The position numbers were made by a program, and so were the translations under genes. Below, one piece after another: positions 6,208 to 12,372 of a DNA stretch of 12,372 bases. Within the stretch, counting starts at the first letter, position 1, and every line of letters begins with the position of its first letter. Below the pieces are notes generated by a model, which was given only the letters and a program-made list of their open reading frames with translations, was not told where the DNA came from and ran no database searches. Source of the DNA: Clostridiales bacterium (GTDB taxonomy: Bacteria > Bacillota > Clostridia > Christensenellales > DUVY01); the NCBI GenBank assembly GCA_031290295.1, contig JAITNT010000134.1, positions 1-12,372 of the forward strand, in the 5' to 3' direction.

Positions 6208-7860
6208 TCAGCCAAAGCTCTCCGGTAAAAAAATCGCGATAATCGTTATATCCTCCGTTAATATAAATGTAACCGTATCAATTTTTACATCATCGATAAA
6301 ATACCAGCCGATAAATATATATCCTTCGACATAAGGGTCTTCAAACCGTATCGGCGACCCGTACGCGCACTCGACGCTATCGGTCTGCTCCATGTCGACA
6401 GGCCACAGCCGATAAATTACCGTAACGGTTGCCGTCGTTATACGTTCGATTTCAAGTACCAACACGGTATCGTCTTTGATTACAAAGCCCGCTATATCCT
6501 CTATCGGCGCGCCGCCGACAGACCACCCGACTATTCTGTAGCCGTTATACAGCGTAACCGTTATATTATCGAGCGCGCTCCCGTAAGGATACGTTTTATC
6601 GTGCTTCACATCGGCAACGGTATCGGACTCCGCGCCGCCCGAAGCGAGCTTAATTTCCACGGTAAGAACACACTGCTTCACAACAAACCGCCCGACAATC
6701 AAAACGTCGCCGTCGACAAGATATCGCCCGTCCTCATCCGGCAAAACGTCCGCGCCGTCGTCATAATACCAGCCGTCAAAGACACAGCCCTCCGCAGGCT
6801 CGGCGGCAAGCCCTGCGGTTTCGCCGAAATAATATACTCCGCCGCCGCTTACCGCGCCCATTGTACCGTCCGAGGACGACACGGTAACAATATACCCGCG
6901 CGGAGCAAACCACGCCGTTATCGCGGCGTCTTCCGTTACGGTAAAAGCGGACTCGAAATCCCCGGGCGTGAATATTGTGCCGTTCACCTCCCACCGGTCA
7001 AGCACATAATGCTCCGCGGGCGTAACCGTAAACTCCGGCTGTTCACCGTAATAATATTCGGTTTTTTCAGATGAAAGCGCGCCGCCCTCTTCGTTCCCGT
7101 TGAGCCATGTAACGGTATATACTATGCGCGTAAAAACCGCTTCGATAGCCGCGGGTTCGTGAACGGCGTAAGTATCCGCGTCGATTTTTTCACCGTCGAT
7201 ATACCACCCGTCGAATAAATAGCCCGCGTCAGCCTCCGCGTATAACGTCGGCTTGTCGCCGTAGGCGTATTCGCCGCCGCCGGTCGCCGTTCCGCCGTCG
7301 CCCGCCGTTACGGTGATTTCGTACGTCAACCGCTCAAAATACGCGTAAAAATCCATATCGCTTTGAATTTCCGCAGGAAAATGAAACGCTCCCTCCGTCC
7401 CGGCAAGCCGCCAGTATCCGACAAAGCCCGTTTTCTGCGGGTCGTCCGGTCCCAAAAGCAGGCTGTCAAAATAATGTTTCGTCCTCAGCCCGACAAGCTC
7501 GGTCTGCCCGTCCTCGTCAAAATATCGCGCGGTCACTATACCGACGTATACGCTATAGCTTGTCCTGCAGCCGAGATAATCTATATATACGAGCGTGTAT
7601 CCGATCTGCGTGCCGTCGAACCCGCCGACCATTTCGGCGGTAACCGCTACGCGCAGATCGCCGTCCGAGGTCTCCGCAATTATGAACAGTCCCGCGAGGT
7701 CAAGCTCCTCAAAAAGCGCGTACTCCCTCTTGTAATCCGACGCGGCGTCGATATATATTTTCCCGACGGTCACCCTTTCTTGCGCGCCGTTATTCCCGGC
7801 GCACCCGACAATCAGCGGCATTGCGCAAACAAAAATTAAGACTAACCAAAGCTTTTTCAT
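6208..7860 (-). CDS. Surface lipoprotein with Ig-like domain and six InlB-type repeats
   Basis: A 550-residue exported protein. The N-terminus MKKLWLVLIF...LIVGC is a lipoprotein signal peptide with lipobox LIVG|C (Cys20), so it is predicted to be lipid-anchored on the outer face of the membrane. Residues ~31-107 look like a bacterial Ig-like fold. Then come about six repeats of ~70 residues (110-176, 178-244, 246-318, 321-393, 397-472, 477-546). Each has a YxYG-type turn and a core G(or R)W such as DGWY (217, 362) and IGWY (517), the hallmark of Listeria-Bacteroides/InlB B-repeats. Such modules act as stalks or adhesin parts; no enzyme domain is visible. The ATG at 7860 has AGGGA ~10 bases upstream and its own extended -10 promoter, so it is probably a separate unit from the genes upstream. 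The last two repeats are more diverged. Family and location are well supported; the ligand is unknown. Confidence 0.88.
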   Translation of the reverse strand: MKKLWLVLIFVCAMPLIVGCAGNNGAQERVTVGKIYIDAASDYKREYALFEELDLAGLFIIAETSDGDLRVAVTAEMVGGFDGTQIGYTLVYIDYLGCRTSYSVYVGIVTARYFDEDGQTELVGLRTKHYFDSLLLGPDDPQKTGFVGYWRLAGTEGAFHFPAEIQSDMDFYAYFERLTYEITVTAGDGGTATGGGEYAYGDKPTLYAEADAGYLFDGWYIDGEKIDADTYAVHEPAAIEAVFTRIVYTVTWLNGNEEGGALSSEKTEYYYGEQPEFTVTPAEHYVLDRWEVNGTIFTPGDFESAFTVTEDAAITAWFAPRGYIVTVSSSDGTMGAVSGGGVYYFGETAGLAAEPAEGCVFDGWYYDDGADVLPDEDGRYLVDGDVLIVGRFVVKQCVLTVEIKLASGGAESDTVADVKHDKTYPYGSALDNITVTLYNGYRIVGWSVGGAPIEDIAGFVIKDDTVLVLEIERITTATVTVIYRLWPVDMEQTDSVECAYGSPIRFEDPYVEGYIFIGWYFIDDVKIDTVTFILTEDITIIAIFLPESFG

Positions 7861-7889
7861 CGGTACTCAGTCCCTAAATCATTTTCACC

Positions 7890-7898
7890 ATTATATCA
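7890..7898 (-). promoter_or_regulatory. Extended -10 promoter of the repeat lipoprotein
   Basis: On the minus strand TGATATAAT (7890-7898) is a perfect -10 box with the TG extension, which can dispense with a -35 box. No good -35 is seen at 17 bases. Transcription would start near 7883, about 23 bases before the ATG at 7860. Confidence 0.65.
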
Positions 7899-7939
7899 TA
7901 CATTTGCATGAAAACGACATAATTCGACAAAATATTTTA

Positions 7940-7966
7940 AGAAATATTACGGTTTTTTATATTTCT
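7940..7966. other. AT-rich stem-loop between two minus-strand genes
   Basis: AGAAATAT (7940-7947) and ATATTTCT (7959-7966) form a perfect 8-bp stem with an 11-base loop. It lies just past the stop of the GxGYxYP-like gene (7996) and upstream of the next promoter, so it could end or stabilise the operon transcript. The stem is weak and the T run after it is broken. Confidence 0.3.
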
Positions 7967-7995
7967 ACGGCAACCGAAACCGAAAAACAAGAGCG

Positions 7996-9579
7996 CTAGT
8001 ATGTTTTTAGCGGACTTTCATTTTTATGCGGAAGGATGGCTTTTGCCATGGCGATCATTTCGGGCGCGCTGATTATCGTTACGTCGGGAGCTAGGCGGCT
8101 GACAAAATAATCTATGTCTTTCATCGTCATGGTCCACGGGTGCACGTTTATTACGGTATAGCCATCGATTTGGTACGGGTTGCGGACGGCGGAGTTAACC
8201 TTTTGGGCTTGCGCGCGAAGCCACGCCTTTGTCACCGCGCCCATTCGATTCGACGGATGCCAAAGCGACAAGCGAACGCTCATAAACGGCTTGTCGGCGC
8301 TCCAAAAGATTTTGCCCTTTCCGTCCCCGTATCTGTCGGGGTCAAGCTCCCAAATACCTCCGTCTATTTCCGCATGACGGGAATAGTTAGCCAGCTTCTC
8401 CGCCGCTAAGCCGTCGCCGTTGATACCGTTGTCGTCGAGCAGCGTGACTACGCGCAGATCCGATTTTTTCATCAGCGCGGCGGTTCCCTCCGCAAAGCCG
8501 TCAAGGTTAGGATAGCGCAGCGGATTAATGTACCCCGCCCCGCTCACGCCCGCGATAAAGGAATCGTATTCCCCGCCGTCGTCGTACAGCCCCTGCATAA
8601 CGGAGGGCGCAAGCTCCGAAAGAGAGGGGCTGACCGTCCACGATATTTTATAAGGCAGGCTGTTGCGAAGCCGCTGTCCGAACAGCGAGGCTCTTGAAAA
8701 ATTGCGCAGCAGCCACTGAATATTGTCGCCGTCGCTGACTACAAACGCCGCGTAATGCTTCTTTCGGTCGGGGATAATTTCCTTATCGGATTTTTTTTGA
8801 ACCGCCGCCGAGCACTCCGCTCCCGACAAATAGCTCAGATTGTTCGCCCAGTCGGCGGGGACGGTGAATTTACCGTACAGGGACGCGCTCTCGATGAACC
8901 TCAGCTCGTCGTCGTTCCAACCGAGCACCGGGATATCGTCGTCCGCCCACGCAAAAACTTTTTTTCTGAATTCCGTGTCCGCTTCCGTCTCATGCGTATA
9001 AAAACTGAACGCCTTTACGGCGACGGCATAATCGCGTAAATCGGCGATTTCGGGCTTCTGATGAATAAGTATGCTTTTATTAAGCTTATCCTTGTATTTT
9101 TCAAACGCCTCCTCCTGCGATAACGGCGTTTTGACGGTGTCCAACTTTTTTTCATAGCCGAGCGAAATAAGCCGGCTTTCCAGCGAGATATCGGCTATGA
9201 GCCATTTTTCCGCTCCGGCTGCGGTTGTCGCCGCGTTGATACCTTCAACGCCCTTACCGCAGTCGACCAGTATATACCCCGAGCCGTTTATTTCGCTCTT
9301 GTACTTATCGAACAAGCTCCAAAAATCCTCGACCTCGGCGTGCATATAGCCGCGCCCGACAAGACGCCGCACGTGCTTAAAATAATCCGCGGACGCGTTC
9401 GTTTCATTATAGTATATTCTCGCCGCGCTTCGGGCGGTGATGCCCTGCAGGGAAAACAGCAGCAGCTTTTTTGCCGTGTCCGTACCTACAAGCGAATCGG
9501 GAACAAGGTCGATGTGTTTGGCGGCAACGAGCTTAGGGTAATAGCTTTTTATCATTTTTGAATTTTGTATTAAAGGCAC
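7996..9579 (-). CDS. GxGYxYP-family putative glycoside hydrolase, leaderless paralogue
   Basis: A 527-residue paralogue of the protein encoded at 10132-11769. Shared blocks in the same order are SYYPK (12-16), SDGDNIQ (282-288), W(T/S)(V/I)xPSL with AP (314-325), the family motif here as GAGYINP (347-353), SLWHPS (438-443) and NVHPW (478-482). The canonical motif is GxGYxYP; here the second Tyr is Asn. The family is annotated in Pfam as a putative glycoside hydrolase; the activity is not proven. Unlike its paralogue it has no signal peptide: the mature-type sequence begins at residue ~11. The GTG start has GGAGGT (9586-9591) six bases upstream, and the preceding gene ends two bases before it, so translation is coupled. 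It may be cytosolic, have lost its leader, or be exported by another route. The family call is good; enzyme function is an inference. Confidence 0.8.
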   Translation of the reverse strand: MPLIQNSKMIKSYYPKLVAAKHIDLVPDSLVGTDTAKKLLLFSLQGITARSAARIYYNETNASADYFKHVRRLVGRGYMHAEVEDFWSLFDKYKSEINGSGYILVDCGKGVEGINAATTAAGAEKWLIADISLESRLISLGYEKKLDTVKTPLSQEEAFEKYKDKLNKSILIHQKPEIADLRDYAVAVKAFSFYTHETEADTEFRKKVFAWADDDIPVLGWNDDELRFIESASLYGKFTVPADWANNLSYLSGAECSAAVQKKSDKEIIPDRKKHYAAFVVSDGDNIQWLLRNFSRASLFGQRLRNSLPYKISWTVSPSLSELAPSVMQGLYDDGGEYDSFIAGVSGAGYINPLRYPNLDGFAEGTAALMKKSDLRVVTLLDDNGINGDGLAAEKLANYSRHAEIDGGIWELDPDRYGDGKGKIFWSADKPFMSVRLSLWHPSNRMGAVTKAWLRAQAQKVNSAVRNPYQIDGYTVINVHPWTMTMKDIDYFVSRLAPDVTIISAPEMIAMAKAILPHKNESPLKTY

Positions 9580-9581
9580 GT

Positions 9582-10118
9582 TTAGACCTCCGCGATTACT
9601 AGATAAACCCTGACGTCCGACTCCGTTCCGGAAAGGGTAAATATAAATTCATGCTCGGAGCTTGCCGCGACGAATCTCACGTACGCGATATCGGGGCGGT
9701 ACGCGGGCGCCAGGTAGTCCAGCCCGTCGCCCAGATACTTTTGACAGGACTGCCCGTAAATATCGGTAAGCGACGCCTCGTTAGACGACAGGCTTTTATC
9801 CTCGGGATAGTCGACGTTAATTTTCAACACCCTCTGCCCGTCCGCGGCGACGGTCATCGTCGCAAGCGTATCGATTTCGACGCCCGCGACCGTCACGTCG
9901 AAGCCGTTATATTCAAACGTCTCTCCGGCGGTAAAGATGCCGTCTACGGGCAGGCGCGTTTTTTGGTCGGTATCGCCGCCGCCGCACGCGGAAGCGCCCG
10001 ATAACAGAAAAAACGTCAATATGGTCGCTGCGAAAATAACCGCGGTTTTTTTAGCCGGGGATTTTCGCAATGCGTCCGACGTCGGCGGCGCGCATATTTT
10101 AAGTTTAGATCCGCTCAA
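9582..10118 (-). CDS. Small lipoprotein, possible DUF4352-like domain
   Basis: A 178-residue exported protein placed between two GxGYxYP paralogues. A basic stretch (KSPAKK) precedes a hydrophobic segment (25-42) and the lipobox-like ASAC (Cys45), followed by a GGGDT linker. The rest (about 58-178) is a beta-rich domain with an ETFEYNGFDVTVAGVEID segment resembling the immunoglobulin-like DUF4352/telokin-like lipoproteins of Firmicutes; this family call is tentative. The TTG start (10116-10118) has GGGAGG (10126-10131) seven bases upstream, right after the stop of the previous gene, and there is no better ATG. The N-terminus before the signal helix is unusually long (~24 residues). It probably binds a partner or ligand at the membrane for the neighbouring putative hydrolases, by context only. 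Confidence 0.75.
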   Translation of the reverse strand: MSGSKLKICAPPTSDALRKSPAKKTAVIFAATILTFFLLSGASACGGGDTDQKTRLPVDGIFTAGETFEYNGFDVTVAGVEIDTLATMTVAADGQRVLKINVDYPEDKSLSSNEASLTDIYGQSCQKYLGDGLDYLAPAYRPDIAYVRFVAASSEHEFIFTLSGTESDVRVYLVIAEV

Positions 10119-10131
10119 GATGCCGCCTCCC

Positions 10132-11769
10132 TTACGCCGTCAAAAGCTTGTTCGTTTTGGGCACGTTGGCGATTATAAGGTCAAAAAACTGCTCCGGCGA
10201 AACGACCTGAACGTTTTCGCCGAGGAGGCTCACCGTCGCCTTTACGTCGTTATAGGTCATCGACCACGGATGCAGATTTATCAGCGAATAACCGCTTATG
10301 TCCGAGGGGTTAACCGGGAACGAATTAATACGGTTCGCCATGTATTCCGGACTGACGTCCCACAGGCTCTCCCTGAAGGACACAAACGGCTTGCCGTTAG
10401 CCGACCAGTAGACCGAGCCGTTGCCGCCGATATATTTGTTGCCGTATGCGTATATTCCGCCCTTCAAGGAGGGTATCCGCGAATAATATTCGATTACCTT
10501 TTGACTTGGTCCGGAATCCAAAATCTGCACTAGATTAAGATCGGCGCGTTTGAGATATATATCCAGACTCCCGACAAAATCCGCCAGACGGGGAAAGGTG
10601 TTCGGGTACATGTAGCCCATGCCCGAAACCGCCGCGACGAAATAGTCGCCGCCCTTGGCGGTCTTGTAGACGTCGGCTATTATATTCGGGGCTATATCGG
10701 TAAGACTCGGCTGAATGCTCCAGCCCATCGGGAAATTTCCGCGAGTCGCCGCCATATCGTCGGTCGAAAACGGGAAGGTGCCGAACCACGTCTGAATATT
10801 GTCGCCGTCGCTCCTTATAAAGCTCACGTAATGCTTGGCGGGATTCGCCGTAATCGCGGCGCTCTCGTTGGGTTGACGGAAGCCCGTTATATTGTAGTAG
10901 TCTCTCGCTCCGAACACCGTCATATTAACGCAGTGATCCGAGGGAATCGTAAATTGCGAATTCATGGTAGCTATTCCCACATGAGAATCCTCGCTGCCGG
11001 GACCCCACCCGAATATCGGAGCGTCGCCCTCCGCCCACGCGTGAATTTCTCCGCGAAAATTTATCGCCGTCGTAGTCACCGCGTCCTGATAAAAGAAGAA
11101 CAGCTTGTTGGCGATACCGAAATCGCGAAGCCGCGCGTTGCCGCCGGGCTGCTGAACAAGGTATTTATTGTTAAGCTGCGCCTTGTAGTTGTCGAAGCAC
11201 CATCTTTCGGTGCGGGCGGTTACGTCCAGCCTTTCGGTAAGCCCCGCCGCTTGTACGGTATCGGCAAGCGAAACGTCCACCGGAAGCCAGCCCGTGATAC
11301 CGCTCAGGGTACACGCGACGTTTACCGTCTGAGGCGAAGCCTTGTCGTACAGTATGTACCCGTAATCATCCGCGAGCTTAGCCTTGTAATGCCCGAGCAT
11401 ACCCTCAAAATCGACGTTCTCCGTAGTTATATCGTAGGCGTTCTTCAGGTCCTCAAGCCAATATCTTGTCGGGTTGTCGTTGGCAAGATAAAACGTTACC
11501 TTATCCTGCGCAAAAAGCCCTTGGATCGCCTGCGCCGTAATCAGCCTTTGGGTGTCCATGCCGGAGCCGAACACATACAGCTTACCCTCTTCGTTCATAA
11601 CGGTTTTCGGGTAATAAGAAAAATCCGCCGCCCTTTCGGTAATTTTGTAGGAATCCTCCTCCGGCAACTCCGCGCCGCCGCCGTCGCCGCCTTTACACGC
11701 GATAACGGGCACGGACAAGGTCGCCGCCAGCATAACGGCTAATAAGCCTTTTATAGATATCTTTTTCAA
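10132..11769 (-). CDS. GxGYxYP-family putative glycoside hydrolase, lipoprotein
   Basis: A 545-residue lipoprotein: signal peptide MKKISIKGLLAVMLAATL and lipobox VIA|C (Cys25), then a Gly/Asp linker, so it is predicted to act on the outer face of the membrane. The family motif is complete: GMGYMYP (383-389). Other conserved blocks are SYYPK (51-55), FIRSDGDNIQTW (317-328), WSIQPSLTDIAP (350-361), SFRESLWD (464-471) and NLHPWSMT (498-505). The Asp and His residues in SDGDN and NLHPW are attractive catalytic or metal-binding candidates, but this is inference. Pfam splits the family into an N-terminal and a C-terminal domain, and both regions are present. It starts at TTG with AAGGAG (11775-11780) five bases upstream; no ATG fits. 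It is the first gene of a three-gene operon preceded by an attenuator-like leader. The substrate is unknown, probably a polysaccharide or glycan. Confidence 0.88.
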   Translation of the reverse strand: MKKISIKGLLAVMLAATLSVPVIACKGGDGGGAELPEEDSYKITERAADFSYYPKTVMNEEGKLYVFGSGMDTQRLITAQAIQGLFAQDKVTFYLANDNPTRYWLEDLKNAYDITTENVDFEGMLGHYKAKLADDYGYILYDKASPQTVNVACTLSGITGWLPVDVSLADTVQAAGLTERLDVTARTERWCFDNYKAQLNNKYLVQQPGGNARLRDFGIANKLFFFYQDAVTTTAINFRGEIHAWAEGDAPIFGWGPGSEDSHVGIATMNSQFTIPSDHCVNMTVFGARDYYNITGFRQPNESAAITANPAKHYVSFIRSDGDNIQTWFGTFPFSTDDMAATRGNFPMGWSIQPSLTDIAPNIIADVYKTAKGGDYFVAAVSGMGYMYPNTFPRLADFVGSLDIYLKRADLNLVQILDSGPSQKVIEYYSRIPSLKGGIYAYGNKYIGGNGSVYWSANGKPFVSFRESLWDVSPEYMANRINSFPVNPSDISGYSLINLHPWSMTYNDVKATVSLLGENVQVVSPEQFFDLIIANVPKTNKLLTA

Positions 11770-11780
11770 CGTTGCTCCTT

Positions 11781-11870
11781 AAAAAGCCCGGCGGCGGGCG
11801 GGCGCGGACGGATTCCGCGAACCGCGAAAGAGTATCGCGGTCCGCGTGCGTCCGGTTAATCGCCCGCCGC
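11781..11870 (-). terminator. GC-rich leader with terminator and competing antiterminator pairing
   Basis: Read on the minus strand, GCCCG (11799-11795), loop CCGC, CGGGC (11790-11786) and five T (11785-11781) make a textbook intrinsic terminator. The T run touches the SD of the next gene. The terminator's 5' arm and loop lie inside CGCCCGCCGC (11800-11791), which can instead pair perfectly with GCGGCGGGCG (11870-11861), giving a mutually exclusive fold. Between them are nested stems CGCGGAC/GTCCGCG (11803-11809 with 11840-11846) and CCGCGA/TCGCGG (11822-11827 with 11835-11840). No promoter is visible between 11770 and 11892, so the next gene appears to depend on read-through. Pairings are seen directly; regulation is inferred. 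Confidence 0.6.
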
Positions 11871-11892
11871 TCTAAGCCTTCGTTTGATTTTT

Positions 11893-12372
11893 TTACGGCT
11901 CGGTTACAAAGCTCTTGAATATAACGATTTCTCCCGCTCCGTCCTTTACGGGTCTGCCGGAGTCGCGCGCCTCGAATACTACCGTTACGGTCTTACCGCC
12001 GAGATCGGCAATGCCCGTAAGCTCGGCGAGGTCGATTGTCTTTACGGCGGCGTTGCCGGGAAGATTCCAATCCTGCAAAATAAAGTACTGCCCGTCGATA
12101 TTTATGCTCAGCTTATACTTAGCGCCCGAGCCGTCGCCCGAGGTCGTCACCTGGAATTTGACCTTGGCGGCGTTAGAATCGGGAAGCTGATACGTCTTGA
12201 GCATAAACATGTTACTGTTGCCGTTGCGTTTCTCGTTGCCGCCGCCGTCGGAGCAGTCTACCTGTATAGCTCCGCCGCCAAAGGGCTCAAGCGTATCCTT
12301 ATCGAGCGCGCCCCAGTAGGTGTATTGACTTGTAGCATACACGTGCCCCAACGCCCAGTCCTCGGTGTTTCC
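11893..12372 (-). CDS. C-terminal part of a secreted beta-rich protein, truncated by window edge
   Basis: The frame is open from the right edge to the TAA at 11893-11895, about 159 residues; the true start lies outside the window, and the internal TTG at 12351 has no support as a start. The sequence begins NTEDWALGHVYATSQYTYWG and continues with alternating hydrophobic strands (AAKVKFQVTTS, YKLSINIDGQYF, KTVTVVFEARDS, EIVIFKSFVTEP). This pattern and the many aromatic and Gly residues resemble a jelly-roll carbohydrate-binding module at the end of a large secreted enzyme; I do not recognise the exact family. It is the gene upstream of the GxGYxYP operon, separated from it by the attenuator-like leader, which suggests a common glycan-related role. 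Confidence 0.65.
   Translation of the reverse strand, partial: GNTEDWALGHVYATSQYTYWGALDKDTLEPFGGGAIQVDCSDGGGNEKRNGNSNMFMLKTYQLPDSNAAKVKFQVTTSGDGSGAKYKLSINIDGQYFILQDWNLPGNAAVKTIDLAELTGIADLGGKTVTVVFEARDSGRPVKDGAGEIVIFKSFVTEP

Noticed and set aside
10831..11742. 303-codon + strand ORF
   Set aside because: Antisense shadow of the GC-rich GxGYxYP lipoprotein gene; Arg/Val-rich composition typical of such shadows.

Overview
The window looks like part of a chromosome from a low-to-mid GC Gram-positive bacterium, most likely an uncultured anaerobic Clostridia-type gut lineage. The signs are strong AAGGAG/GGAGGT-type Shine-Dalgarno (SD) sequences, lipoprotein signal peptides with no sign of an outer membrane, InlB-type surface repeats, near-consensus sigma-A promoters and short dispersed intergenic repeats. 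The lineage is an inference from style; no rRNA or other strict phylogenetic marker is present except the universal GTPase YchF.

Left part (1-4550). The 3' end of a pentapeptide-repeat protein gene runs in from the left edge on + (2-745). A visibly AT-richer module follows (about 963-4167). It holds a minus-strand operon of a membrane-anchored protein (3469-2759), an ABC ATPase (2772-1918) and an ABC-2 permease (1925-963), with overlapping ends, and a divergent two-domain XRE-like regulator (3706-4167). The 236-base divergent region carries a near-perfect promoter with an A-tract UP element for the ABC operon, an 11-bp-period direct repeat suited to be an operator, and a possible 25-codon leader ORF. 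The module is bracketed on both sides by the same dispersed repeats in the same order and orientation (786-892 and 4374-4512), which suggests an inserted or exchangeable block. The ATPase has the Q-loop-to-Glu change known from BcrA/LanF-type peptide-antibiotic exporters.

Middle (4550-5910). A repeat-rich spacer leads to ychF (4819-5907), a conserved housekeeping ATPase with its own promoter.

Right part (5910-12372). All genes are on the minus strand and GC-richer. In transcription order these are: the C-terminal part of a secreted beta-rich protein (12372-11893), a GC-rich leader with competing terminator and antiterminator pairings, a GxGYxYP-family lipoprotein (11769-10132), a small lipoprotein (10118-9582), and a second, divergent GxGYxYP paralogue without a signal peptide (9579-7996). 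The last three have gaps of 13 and 2 bases and non-ATG starts with strong SDs, so they form one operon. A separate promoter then drives a lipoprotein with six InlB-like repeats (7860-6208). The right part reads as a cell-surface carbohydrate-related cluster. The enzyme assignment rests on family motifs only and the substrate is unknown.

The most interesting points are the attenuator-like leader at 11781-11870, the tandem GxGYxYP pair with one leaderless and motif-altered copy, the repeat-flanked ABC/XRE module with its possible leader peptide, and the unbroken run of 40 pentapeptides.
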